Below, piece after piece: positions 27,801-36,137 of a stretch of 64,000 bases of DNA. Source of the stretch: Rhodovulum sp. (lineage in GTDB: Bacteria > Pseudomonadota > Alphaproteobacteria > Rhodobacterales > Rhodobacteraceae); contig PALT01000024.1 in NCBI GenBank assembly GCA_002706605.1, positions 1 through 64,000 of the forward strand, read 5' to 3'. The translations under genes were made by a program, and so were the position numbers. The stretch's first letter is position 1. Every line of letters begins with the position of its first letter. The notes beneath the pieces were generated by a model, which was not told where the DNA came from, ran no database searches, and worked only from the letters and a program-made list of their open reading frames with translations.

Positions 27801-30800
27801 GGGCGGCGGGCGCGGGACGTTCGGGTTGGGACACGGGATCCTCTTCAATTCGGGCAGCAAAACCACGGCGCGCCGGTTGCCCGTCAATCGGGCGGGCGTT
27901 GGCCGCATCAATCATCCATTTCATCGCACGACGCGGATCGGGGGCCTCACTCAGGTCCCAGGTTTTCACGTCGATCTTGGCCTCCACACGGCCCTCAAAC
28001 ACCCGCGCAAGGTTCAGCGGCAGACCCGCCGCCATGGCCCCGCCCAAGAGGCAGAGCAACTGTTGCGCGCCGGGGCGACCCTTCATATCCGCGCTCAGCG
28101 ACAGATGTTCGCGATCCCCCAGAATACGGTCGGACAGGCGCGCCAGAACGGCCCCCGGCCCGATCTCAAGGAACAGGCGCACGCCGCGCTCATAAAGGGC
28201 CTCAATCCCGCCGGTGAAATTCACCGGATCGGTCAGGTGGCTGGCCAGTTGGGCGCGCACGCTGTCGGCGTTATCGCCATAGGGCGCGGCGGTGGCGTTG
28301 CCGATCACGGGCAGCGAAGGCGCGGAAATGGCGGCGGCGTCCAGAGCACCGGCCAACAGGTCCTTGGCGGGCGCAACGCAATCCGAATGGAACCCACAGG
28401 CCACCGGCAGACGTTTTGCCGCCAGACCGGCCAGCTCTAGCACGGGCAGAACCGCCATGATCGCATCGGTGGGTCCGGCAATCACGGTCTGTTCCGGCGC
28501 GTTCATATTGGCCAGCGTTACACCCGAATTATCGGGCAGCGCGGCGGAAACCGCCTGTGGCCCCGCGTTGACGGCGGCCATCGCGCCAAGGTCATCGCCA
28601 CCGGCGCGGATGATCGCATCGCCGCGCGCATGGGCCAGATGAACCAACGTATCGGCATCAAACGCCCCCGCCGCATGCAGGGCGGTGTATTCACCATAGG
28701 AATGGCCAATCGTGGCCGAGGCCGACAGGCCCATGTCCCGCAGCAATTCATGCAGGGCGACCGACACCGCGCCAATCGCGGGCTGGGCCACATCCGTGCG
28801 TTTCAGCGCCTCAACCTGACGGGCCTTTTCCGCCTCATCCAGCGTCGGGCGCGGGTAGATCAGATCACCCAGCGGTTCGGGCGTTTTGTCCATCAGCGCG
28901 ATAGAGGCGTCTTCGATCACCTCGCGCACTTCGGGGAAAAGCATCGCCAGATCGCCCGCCATACCTGGATATTGCGAGCCCTGACCGGGGAAGAGGAACG
29001 CCACCTGATCGGCACTGATCGCCGGTTCACCGGCATAGAACGCGCCCATCGGGTCCAGTTGCGACAGGGCATCGCCCCCCTGCCCGATCATATCAATCGC
29101 GCGCAGAATGCGGGATGCGGCATCGCCCATGGACGGGGCCACAATCGCGAAACGGGCACCGGCACTGGCGTCGTATTGTTCTGCCAAGGCGGCGGCAACA
29201 TCGGCCGCGCGCACGGATGCCGGCGCGGACGCCATGGCCGTCGCGGCGGCGCGCAACGCGTCCTGCAACGCGCCCTTATCGGCGGCGGAGAACAGATAGA
29301 GCTCATGCGTCCAGTTCTTGCGCAGGGGGCTGCGATGCTGGGGCAGATAGCCGCCGTCATATTCCTCAAGCACGGCGTGGAAGTTCGTCCCGCCAAAGCC
29401 AAAGGCACTGACGCCCGCGCGGCGCGGGGTCTGGCCGTAATTCATCCACGGGCGCGCCTCGGTCACCACGTAAAACGGGCTCTCGGGGAAGTTCGCGCCG
29501 GGGTTCGGCGTTTCCACATGCAAGGTCGAGGGCAACACACGGGTGTGCAGCGCGGTCGCGACCTTGATCATACCGGCGCAACCGGCGGCGGCCTTGGTAT
29601 GGCCGATCATCGACTTGACCGAGCCCACGCCGCAGAACTGTTTATCGTCGCGGAAATCGGCGAAGGTCTTGGAAAGGCTCTGAATTTCAGTGCGGTCACC
29701 GACCACGGTGCCGGTGCCATGTGCCTCAACCAGACCGACGGTCGCGGGCGACACACCGGCGCGTTGATAGGCACGGATCAGGGCGGTTTCCTGCCCTTCG
29801 GGGCGCGGCGCGGTCAGCGACAGGTCCTTGCCATCCGACGATCCCCCGACCCCGCGCAGCACGGCGTAGATGCGGTCGCCATCGGCCTCGGCCTGATCCA
29901 TCTTGCGCAGGACCAGCATCGCCAGACCCTCGGAAATCGCGATCCCGTCGGCGCCCGCGTCAAACGTGCGGCAACGGCCCCGTTGCGACAGGGCGCGGGT
30001 TTTCGAGAAGGCCAAGAAATCGAACGGGTTCTGGAAACTGTCCGCCCCACCGACAACAGCCATGTCCGACGTGCCGTTTTCGATCTCACGCGCGGCCATC
30101 ATGACGGCGGCAAGGGACGAGCCACAGGCCGCATCGACGGTAAAGTTCACCCCGCCAAGGTCGAACCGGTTGGCGACCCGCCCCGCAATGACGTTCAACA
30201 AAATGCCCGGGAAGCTATCCTCGGTCCATTCGGGCAGGCGCGCCTCCGCGGTTTTGGTCATGCCCCCGTTGATCGCAGGCATGGACGAACGCACGGCATA
30301 GCGTTGCCCCAGCGGCCCCGCGCCACCGCCCACCCCGATGATCACCGAGGTACGCTTGCGCAGTTCGGGATCGGCGATATGGCCATCCTTGAACCCCGCG
30401 TTTTCCAAGGCCTCCCGCACGGTTTCCAGCGCCAAGAGTTGCAGCGGCTCAATCGAGGGCATGGAATTGGGCGGAATGCCGTATTTGATCGGGTCGAATT
30501 CCATCTCATCCAGGAACCAGCCCCAGCGCGAATAAATCTTGTCCGGCGCGTCACGGTTCTCGTCGTAATACCGGCGCCAGTCCCAACGACGCTCGGGCAC
30601 TTCTTCGATCGCGTCGATGCGGTCCAGAATGTTTTCCCAATAGGCGTTGAAATTCGCGGCCTTGGGCAGTTTGGTCCCGAAACCGGTGATGGCGATATTC
30701 GCGCCCGGCCCCTCAGTAATCACCGGCGCGACGCGCGGCTCGGCCACGGCACGGTCCAGAACCGCACCCGAGGCGACACAAATTCCGTCATGAAGATCGG

Positions 30801-32787
30801 CAATCGTGGTCGCCTGATCATGCAGGTTCGCCACCTGCCCGATCATGTAAACGCCCAGACGTTTCTGATCCTCATCCGACACGGCGATCAGGCGCGGCGC
30901 GCCGTCGACCTTGCCGAACTCGGGGTTGCGATCCATGCCCTTGGACGCGATACGCGACCGGCCCACGTTGAATTCCTCAAGCGCGTCCTTGATCGCATCG
31001 GGGTCCATGTCCTGACCACGCAGGTCGGCCTTGACCGCGAAAAACTCATCCACAATCGGGCTTTCGACTACGCGGGTCGCGTGACCGGGGCCGGATTCAA
31101 GCAGCATCGTGCGTGAAGAGTTCAGCGCAAGCTGTTGATAAGTCGGCAGAACCGCGCCCGCCTCAATCGCCTCTTTGGTCAGGATATAGGCAGTGCCGAC
31201 GACCACGCCGATCTTGGCCCCACGCGCGGCCAATTCCGCACCCAACGCCGAAACCATCGCGCCTGACACATCGTCATGAACGCCACCGGCAAACAGGATT
31301 TCACAGTCGATATCGCCCGTCGGACCATAGTGATCCAGAATGGCATCAACCGCCTGTTGCCACAAAACGGCGGATGTGCGCGGACCCACATGGCCACCGC
31401 ATTCACGGCCCTCGAAAATGAACCGGCGTGTGCCGCTTTCCAAAAACAGGCTGACCAGACCCGGCGACGGGACGTGCAGATAGGTCGGAATGCCCTGTTT
31501 CTCCAGCGCAAGCGCCTGATCTGGACGTCCGCCCGCGATCAGGGCGAAATCCGGTTTGTGTTCCAGAATGACATCGGTCTGTTCGGCGCGCAGGTCGTCG
31601 TCCACGAACCCGAGGATACCCACACCCCACGGCGCATCGCCCACCTTGGTCTTGGTCGCGGCCAACAGGTCCGACGCCGCGTCCTTGCGCATCAGGGCCA
31701 GCGCCAAGAACGGCAACGCGCCGCCATCGGCCACGGCCTTGGCGAACTCGGCGGTGTCCGACACGCGGGTCATCGGCCCCTGAATGATCGGGAAACGGGT
31801 GCCGTTTGACGCGGCCAGCGCGCTGTTCTCGGCCAGCGGTTTTGTCTCTTGCGCCAGTGCGACCAGTTCACCCGACTTGCGCGCAATCGCGTCCAGAGCC
31901 GCGCCAACACGGCCATAGGTTTTCGCAAAACGATCGGCAAAAGCGGCGTCCTGCCCGACCAGCCAGACGCTGGTCTCGGGCGCGGTCGGATCAACGGCGG
32001 CGTCCAATTCCCGCAGGAAGGTCCCCGGATCGGATCCGGGAATATCATGGGCCTGCAACGCCTGCGCGGCCTTGTGATCGGCGCGCCAGAACACGCGGGT
32101 CGCAACGCCCACATCATGGCCCAACAGGTTGGTTTCGGACCCGTCCATGCGCGAAATCGCGCGGGCAATCGGGGCCGGCGTGGCGGCCTCGGGCATCAGG
32201 GCCAGTTGCCAATCCAGAACAACACCCTGCGCGCCCGCAACGCGCAGCGCAGACGCCGAATGCGGGCCAACACCGCCCATGGCAATCACCGGCAGGGTCG
32301 TGTCGCGCACCATGCGCTGGGTCAACAACAGAGAGGTCTCATCACCGACGCGCCCGCCCGCCTCATGGCCCTTGGCGATCACGCCGCTCACGCCCGCGTG
32401 TTCAACCGCGGACAAGGCCGTGGCGTCGGTCAGTTCGACCCAAATCTCGGCATCGGGGTTCAGGGTGCGAATATGGGCAACCGCACCATCCAGTGCAGAA
32501 TCATCATCCAGAATCAGCGCGACAACCGGCAATTCTGCCAGAATCGTCAGATCGGCGGGCAGCAAACCCTCAACCGCACTGGCCCGCAGCTTGACGCCCC
32601 ACGATCCGCGCGCATGTTTTGCAAGACGAAGGATTTCGCGCCGCACAGCCCCGTCAGAGGCGCACGAAAATTCCAGATTGAGCAAACCCGTGTGTCCGGC
32701 ACGGCTTGCCGCAATCGCCACGTGCGAAGACAAATCATTCGCAAGGCTGGTTCCGAAAATGCGGAAACTGCGGCTTGATGTACCCAT
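24811..32787 (-). CDS. PUFA-synthase-like megasynthase, NMO-NMO-KS-AT-ACPx3-KR
   Basis: This 2658-residue protein has CAGGAG before its ATG. Two TIM-barrel nitronate-monooxygenase-like flavin domains come first (about 1-290 with GHEAGGRVG; about 325-665 with FPIIQGPMTRV and EGRECGGHVG). These are the same family as the PfaD enoyl reductase. KS follows (about 690-1140; Cys888 in DAACGSSL, EAHGTGT, GHTKAAAG), then AT (about 1255-1560; FPGQGSQ, Ser1363 in GHSYGEYTAL). After Ala/Pro linkers there are three near-identical ACPs with LGIDSIKRVEIL (Ser near 1832, 1942 and 2053). The C-terminal KR (about 2350-2600) has VLVTGGARGI and a Tyr near 2555 in GDYGAANE. The tandem ACPs and their motif are hallmarks of Pfa-type secondary-lipid synthases. 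Placing the flavin domains at the N-terminus is not the classical PfaABCD layout. The product is unknown. Confidence 0.93.
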   Translation of the reverse strand: MGTSSRSFRIFGTSLANDLSSHVAIAASRAGHTGLLNLEFSCASDGAVRREILRLAKHARGSWGVKLRASAVEGLLPADLTILAELPVVALILDDDSALDGAVAHIRTLNPDAEIWVELTDATALSAVEHAGVSGVIAKGHEAGGRVGDETSLLLTQRMVRDTTLPVIAMGGVGPHSASALRVAGAQGVVLDWQLALMPEAATPAPIARAISRMDGSETNLLGHDVGVATRVFWRADHKAAQALQAHDIPGSDPGTFLRELDAAVDPTAPETSVWLVGQDAAFADRFAKTYGRVGAALDAIARKSGELVALAQETKPLAENSALAASNGTRFPIIQGPMTRVSDTAEFAKAVADGGALPFLALALMRKDAASDLLAATKTKVGDAPWGVGILGFVDDDLRAEQTDVILEHKPDFALIAGGRPDQALALEKQGIPTYLHVPSPGLVSLFLESGTRRFIFEGRECGGHVGPRTSAVLWQQAVDAILDHYGPTGDIDCEILFAGGVHDDVSGAMVSALGAELAARGAKIGVVVGTAYILTKEAIEAGAVLPTYQQLALNSSRTMLLESGPGHATRVVESPIVDEFFAVKADLRGQDMDPDAIKDALEEFNVGRSRIASKGMDRNPEFGKVDGAPRLIAVSDEDQKRLGVYMIGQVANLHDQATTIADLHDGICVASGAVLDRAVAEPRVAPVITEGPGANIAITGFGTKLPKAANFNAYWENILDRIDAIEEVPERRWDWRRYYDENRDAPDKIYSRWGWFLDEMEFDPIKYGIPPNSMPSIEPLQLLALETVREALENAGFKDGHIADPELRKRTSVIIGVGGGAGPLGQRYAVRSSMPAINGGMTKTAEARLPEWTEDSFPGILLNVIAGRVANRFDLGGVNFTVDAACGSSLAAVMMAAREIENGTSDMAVVGGADSFQNPFDFLAFSKTRALSQRGRCRTFDAGADGIAISEGLAMLVLRKMDQAEADGDRIYAVLRGVGGSSDGKDLSLTAPRPEGQETALIRAYQRAGVSPATVGLVEAHGTGTVVGDRTEIQSLSKTFADFRDDKQFCGVGSVKSMIGHTKAAAGCAGMIKVATALHTRVLPSTLHVETPNPGANFPESPFYVVTEARPWMNYGQTPRRAGVSAFGFGGTNFHAVLEEYDGGYLPQHRSPLRKNWTHELYLFSAADKGALQDALRAAATAMASAPASVRAADVAAALAEQYDASAGARFAIVAPSMGDAASRILRAIDMIGQGGDALSQLDPMGAFYAGEPAISADQVAFLFPGQGSQYPGMAGDLAMLFPEVREVIEDASIALMDKTPEPLGDLIYPRPTLDEAEKARQVEALKRTDVAQPAIGAVSVALHELLRDMGLSASATIGHSYGEYTALHAAGAFDADTLVHLAHARGDAIIRAGGDDLGAMAAVNAGPQAVSAALPDNSGVTLANMNAPEQTVIAGPTDAIMAVLPVLELAGLAAKRLPVACGFHSDCVAPAKDLLAGALDAAAISAPSLPVIGNATAAPYGDNADSVRAQLASHLTDPVNFTGGIEALYERGVRLFLEIGPGAVLARLSDRILGDREHLSLSADMKGRPGAQQLLCLLGGAMAAGLPLNLARVFEGRVEAKIDVKTWDLSEAPDPRRAMKWMIDAANARPIDGQPARRGFAARIEEDPVSQPERPAPAAPVAQPAAAAPAPAASAAPATPVARAQGAAVSGPVSDDIMRRHQELMAQFLENNRAVMMNWLGTSGQDLPAGMPMPAAAPATAPVPAPMPVAAAPVAAPAPVAAPAPAPAPVAVDPAPAPVAAPVTAPAPAGLSEDGVTNALLALISDRTGYPTDMLDLDLNLEADLGIDSIKRVEILGALRGDLLADAGEAAREQMGPVSREKTVRGIVAKFMEVAEQFAPAAAAPVAAAPAATSAPAPVGLSEDGVTSALLTLISDRTGYPTDMLDLDLNLEADLGIDSIKRVEILGALRGDLLADAGEAAREQMGPVSREKTVRGIVAKFMEVAEQFAPTSAVAPVAAAPVAASAPAPVGLSEDGVTSALLTLISDRTGYPTDMLDLDLNLEADLGIDSIKRVEILGALRGDLLADAGEAAREQMGPVSREKTVRGIVAKFMEVAEQFTGTTHVAMTPLAAVDSAPAADLPEFADWPARFVMTPRALDYPKAQAWVTPGATYVLSDDGTGVATGVADAITAQGGEVTLIPTAQMGDDAALRATVAQLGTNVAGLIHCAPLAETTDFDAMERAEWTASVDRATRGFYSLLNALGPVISERGDGVVMCATAMGGAFGFDGAGVLNPADGGAPGLLKTVAKEWEHAHCRAVDFAAEITPATRAEILMAEGGRRDGLTEIGHGAGGRVGLFAELITVPTAGAGAHPLVDGDVVLVTGGARGITAKITRDMAKRAKLRFVLLGSSPVPVGSEPAHIAGITDEKQIKAALITAAKESGQPLNPKAVEAEFWGVIKAREIRDAMAQLTALGAEVEDLQCDVRDDAGFAALIGDVTTRYGRIDGVLHGAGVIEDKLVLDKEVDSFDRVMRTKTESAFTLTRALNPETLKFAVFFTSVAGRFGNRGQGDYGAANETVSKLARLLNARWPGVIKATSWGPWDSGGMVNDEIKAQFAEMRIEPIPPELGVQACTFEITHSDDTQPEVVWGRGPWEDDDELYRTTYATDRSREAAE
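26483..27415 (-). repeat. Three tandem ACP-coding repeats (period 333 and 330 bases)
   Basis: Near-identical blocks with matching landmarks at 26483, 26816 and 27146 encode the three ACPs. Third-position differences are few in the ACP cores and more frequent in the Ala/Pro linkers. Such repeats are normal in Pfa-type synthases and are prone to recombination-driven copy-number change. Confidence 0.92.
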
Positions 32788-33615
32788 TATAAACTCCTGA
32801 ACTTGCCCAATTTTCCGGCAAACCCTGCGGCATAACCGGGCAAAAACCTCTAACCCTACAACGCAATCACACCACGGTGTCGGGCGGCCAATTCATGACC
32901 GTTTCCTGCCCGATAACGCCTGACGTGATCCCCATTTTTCCGGTCAAACTCATGATCACTGTTTTGTGAGCTTTGACCAGCTAAGACCCTGCTTCTGTTA
33001 CCTTTACCTTGCCGCCCTGCCCATGTGGCGGTCACACTTTGAACTAAACGAGACCACAAAGTCATATTTAGCATAGCAATCACATGGAAGTGTAACAAGT
33101 TGTATGGCCTTTTTATGGCGCAGAGCCCTTTTTACATGGGTGCGCCCAATTATGAGGCACCTCCCACTGGGCGCCTGCCTGCCGAATGGCCAAGTTTTAC
33201 GTACCCTGCCGCCCATACGCCGTTTTGGAGCGCCCCGAAAAGGGCAGCGCCCAGAGATTTTCGGGCGGACCTATCAATCACTTATCCGTGTATCACGAAC
33301 TTTACAGTTTAACGAATTTTCTGTCTCAACGTGCGACCTTTCTCTCACAATAGCGGGATTTTTGGGCGTATTTTGTCAATCAACCGACAAACCTAAACGG
33401 GTTTCTCTGTCCGCTTGGCCACATTTCGCCGACGCAGCATTTCTGCCACAGGTCTCTCCGGCCAAGTGCCACGAAAAACGGCTGCACACCGATCTGTGCA
33501 TTAACGCGCTTGGCCATGACCGCGCTTGGCGGTAGGTTGGCCATATTGACGCACCCTGACCACCCACATCCGCCAAAGACACGGGTTTTCAATGCGTTAG
33601 ACCAAACACCCATGG
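32788..33615. other. Long intergenic region (828 bases) upstream of the megasynthase
   Basis: This divergent gap separates the megasynthase operon from the azlC-like gene. It is more AT-rich than its neighbours, and its short frames have no family pattern or ribosome-binding site. It holds a bulged inverted repeat (32942-32978) and widely spaced 8-base arms CTGGGCGC / GCGCCCAG at about 33166 and 33248. It probably carries the operon's promoter and control sites. An unannotated small RNA cannot be excluded. Confidence 0.5.
32942..32978. promoter_or_regulatory. Bulged inverted repeat upstream of the megasynthase
   Basis: GGTCAAACTCA (32942-32952) pairs with TGAG-C-TTTGACC (32967-32978), giving an 11-bp stem with one bulged base and a 14-base loop. 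It lies about 155-190 bases before the megasynthase start. It could be an operator for a dimeric regulator or an RNA stem; no T tract follows, so it is not a terminator. Confidence 0.4.
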
Positions 33616-34350
33616 ATGAGACCAATGGACCGCTCCACCTCTGCCGCGTTCTGGCGCGGCTTGCTTGATGTTTTGCCCTTTCTGCTGATCGTGGTGCCCT
33701 TTGCGGTCCTGTTCGGCGTGGTCGCGCGCGACGCGGGTCTGAACCTGTTCGAAGCAATGAGCATGTCGGTCCTTGTCATCGCGGGCGCGTCCCAATTCAC
33801 CGCGCTGGCCCTGATGCAGGATCAGGCGCCTGTCCTGATCACCGTGGCAACGGCATTGGCCGTGAACCTGCGGATGGCGATGTATTCGGCGGCCTTGGTG
33901 CCCCATGTGGGCAAGGCCCGCCTCGGCACCCGCGCATTGATGTCATACCTGATGGTCGATCAGGCCTTTGCCGTCGCGGTGAAGAAATACGAAGAAACAC
34001 CCAGCATGACCCTGCCCGAAAAGCTGGCCTATTATTTCGGGTGCATGTCGATGTTGGCACCGCTGTGGTATCTCTTTTCCCTGATCGGGGCCTTGGTGGG
34101 TCAGGCGATTCCGGCGGAACTGTCGCTCGATTTTGCCATGCCTGTGTGTTTCATCGCCCTCACCGCCCCCCTGTTGCGCAGCGCGCCGCATGTGGTCGCG
34201 GCGATTGTGTCGGTTGTGATGGCTGTGGCGTTTGCGTGGTTGCCGTGGAACCTTGGCCTGTTGGTTGCCGCCGCCCTTGCCATGATCGCGGGGGCGCAGA
34301 CCGAACTCTACCTCAACCGCAAACGCGCCGCCCAAGAGGTGACGGTATGA
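33616..34350 (+). CDS. azlC: AzlC-family branched-chain amino-acid exporter subunit
   Basis: This 244-residue inner-membrane protein has about seven hydrophobic segments and the AzlC pattern: DVLPFLLIVVPFAVLFGVVA near the N-terminus, then ASQFTALAL and NLRMAMYSAALVPH. The family works with a small AzlD partner to export branched-chain amino acids or related compounds (the E. coli pair is YgaZ-YgaH). The partner follows with an ATGA overlap, so the two are translationally coupled. ATGs at 33612 and 33616 are close together; only 33616 is in frame. Confidence 0.9.
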   Translation: MRPMDRSTSAAFWRGLLDVLPFLLIVVPFAVLFGVVARDAGLNLFEAMSMSVLVIAGASQFTALALMQDQAPVLITVATALAVNLRMAMYSAALVPHVGKARLGTRALMSYLMVDQAFAVAVKKYEETPSMTLPEKLAYYFGCMSMLAPLWYLFSLIGALVGQAIPAELSLDFAMPVCFIALTAPLLRSAPHVVAAIVSVVMAVAFAWLPWNLGLLVAAALAMIAGAQTELYLNRKRAAQEVTV

Positions 34351-34676
34351 TCGACACCACCACCTTCTGGACCGTCACCATCCTGATGGCGATTGGCACG
34401 TTTTTGATCCGGTTTTCGTTCCTTGGCATCCTTGGCGGACGGGAATTGCCCGCGTGGCTGATGCTGCACCTGAAATACGTGGCCGTGGCGGTGTTTCCCG
34501 CCCTGATCACGCCGATGGTGATCTGGCCGGACGCCACGGGCGGCGCGATTGACCCTGCCCGCCTGATCGCGGCGGCGGCGGCGTTTCTGATCGGTTGGCG
34601 CTTTTCGGTTTACGGCGCGATTTTCGCGGGGATGGGGACGCTTTACCTGATGCAGTTCGTCTTGGGCGCGTTCTAA
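34347..34676 (+). CDS. azlD: AzlD-family small exporter subunit
   Basis: This 109-residue membrane protein starts at ATG 34347 (MIDTTTFWTVTILMAIGTFL), overlapping the azlC stop; a longer frame to 34041 lies inside azlC and is not used. It has three to four hydrophobic helices and the AzlD signature FLIRFSFLGILGGRELP. It is expected to pair with AzlC in the inner membrane for amino-acid efflux. Substrate specificity cannot be read from the sequence. Confidence 0.88.
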   Translation: MIDTTTFWTVTILMAIGTFLIRFSFLGILGGRELPAWLMLHLKYVAVAVFPALITPMVIWPDATGGAIDPARLIAAAAAFLIGWRFSVYGAIFAGMGTLYLMQFVLGAF

Positions 34677-34720
34677 GCCCCTGTTTGGGCTTGCACATCG
34701 GGGGTCAGACCGGTTAGGGC

Positions 34721-34738
34721 CAAATGGTATACCATTTG
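34721..34738. promoter_or_regulatory. 18-bp perfect palindrome, candidate GntR operator
   Basis: The perfect palindrome CAAATGGTATACCATTTG lies 15 bases before the flavoprotein start codon. The form (T)GGTATACC(A) is typical of FCD-type GntR operators. A matching site with the same core lies at 38872-38887, and a GntR gene sits between the two. Binding would block transcription or initiation of the flavoprotein gene. Confidence 0.75.
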
Positions 34739-34753
34739 ACGACCGAGGCCCCC

Positions 34754-36130
34754 ATGACCATTCCCGCCGCGCTGGACGCTTTGTCCGCCGTTTTGTCTGA
34801 CCGTCTGGACACCGGCACCGCCCTACGTGAGCAACACGGCCAGAATGAGGGCTATTTCCCGATCACGCCCCCGGATGCGGTCGCCTATCCGATCAATACA
34901 GATGAGGTCTCGGCGATCATGCGCCCCTGCCACGAACACGGCTGTCCGGTGGTGGCCTACGGCGCGGGGACGGCGCTTGAGGGGCATCAACTGGCCATTC
35001 ACGGTGGGATCGCGTTGAACTTTGCCAAGATGAACAAGGTTCTGGCGATCAACGCCGAGGACATGGATGCCGTGGTCCAACCGGGCATCACGCGTGAGGA
35101 ACTGAACGCCGAACTGCGCACCACGGGTCTGTTCTTTCCGGTCGATCCGGGCGCGAACGCGTCGATCGGCGGGATGGCCGCAACGCGGGCCAGTGGCACC
35201 ACCGCCGTGCGATACGGCACGATGCGCGAAAACGTTCTGGCGCTTGAGGCCGTTCTGGCGGACGGCACCATCATTCGCACCGGCACCCGCGCGCGCAAAT
35301 CCAGCGCGGGCTATGACCTGACCCACCTGTTGGTCGGGTCCGAGGGGACGCTGGCAATCATCACCGAACTGACCGTCCGGTTGCAGGGTCAGCCCGAGGC
35401 GACCTCGGCCGCAACCTGTTGTTTTGAAACGGTGGATGACGCGGTTAACACGGTGATCGCCACGATCCAGACCGGCGTTCCCATGGCGCGGATCGAACTG
35501 ATCGACCCGATGATGGTGCGCGGGTTCAACGTCTATAACGGCAGTGACCTGCCCGAAAAACCGCATCTGTTTGTGGAATTCCACGGCTCGGAAACCGGCG
35601 TGGGGGAACAGGCCGAAACCTTTGGCGAGATCGCCGAGGGCTTTGGCGCGACCGATTTCAAATGGGCCACCAAGACCGAGGACCGCAATGCGCTCTGGCG
35701 GATGCGGCATCAGGCGCACCATGCGGCGGGGTCTCTGGAACCGGGCAAGCGGACCCTGACCACCGACGTCTGCGTGCCGATTTCCCGTCTGGCCGAGGCC
35801 GTGGGCAAGGCCGCCGAGGACAGCAAGGCCATGGGCCTGACCTGTGTGATTTTGGGCCATGTGGGCGACGGCAATTTCCACACCGGCATCCGGTTTGACC
35901 CTGACAACGCGGATGAGCGCGCCCGCGCCATGGCGTTTAGCGCACAGTTGAACGAACAGGCCATCGCCCTTGGCGGCACCATCACGGGCGAGCACGGCAT
36001 CGGGATTGGCAAGATGAAATACATGCAGGCCCAGCACGGTCACGGCGTCGATGTCATGCGCGCGATCAAGGTGGCGATGGACCCGACCAACATCCTGAAC
36101 CCGGGCAAGATCCTGCCCCCTGTCGCCTGA
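34754..36130 (+). CDS. FAD-linked D-2-hydroxyacid dehydrogenase (D-lactate dehydrogenase-like)
   Basis: This 458-residue flavoprotein belongs to the FAD-binding type 4 family (GlcD, LDHD/Dld). The FAD-binding core shows VVAYGAGTALEGHQ and the long PG-ASIGGMAATRASG...YGTMRENVLALEAVLADG region. The C-terminal cap has GHVGDGNFHTGI and GTITGEHGIG, with His residues of the metal/substrate site. It should oxidise a D-2-hydroxyacid to the 2-oxoacid with a cytochrome or quinone acceptor. I chose ATG 34754 (MTIPAALDAL) because GAGG precedes it; ATG 34724 lies inside the operator palindrome. It is followed within 7 bases by the GntR gene. The linked FAH hydrolase and aminotransferase suggest a sugar-acid or hydroxy/keto-acid breakdown route rather than simple lactate use. 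Confidence 0.88.
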   Translation: MTIPAALDALSAVLSDRLDTGTALREQHGQNEGYFPITPPDAVAYPINTDEVSAIMRPCHEHGCPVVAYGAGTALEGHQLAIHGGIALNFAKMNKVLAINAEDMDAVVQPGITREELNAELRTTGLFFPVDPGANASIGGMAATRASGTTAVRYGTMRENVLALEAVLADGTIIRTGTRARKSSAGYDLTHLLVGSEGTLAIITELTVRLQGQPEATSAATCCFETVDDAVNTVIATIQTGVPMARIELIDPMMVRGFNVYNGSDLPEKPHLFVEFHGSETGVGEQAETFGEIAEGFGATDFKWATKTEDRNALWRMRHQAHHAAGSLEPGKRTLTTDVCVPISRLAEAVGKAAEDSKAMGLTCVILGHVGDGNFHTGIRFDPDNADERARAMAFSAQLNEQAIALGGTITGEHGIGIGKMKYMQAQHGHGVDVMRAIKVAMDPTNILNPGKILPPVA

Positions 36131-36137
36131 GGTGCCG

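Noticed and set aside
25309-31116. Long plus-strand frames opposite the first megasynthase protein
   Set aside because: Composition (Arg/Gly/His-rich) and lack of any motif mark them as antisense images of the KS, AT and ACP regions.
33100-33535. Short plus-strand frames in the long intergenic region
   Set aside because: They lack ribosome-binding sites and protein-like composition, and two of them overlap in different frames.
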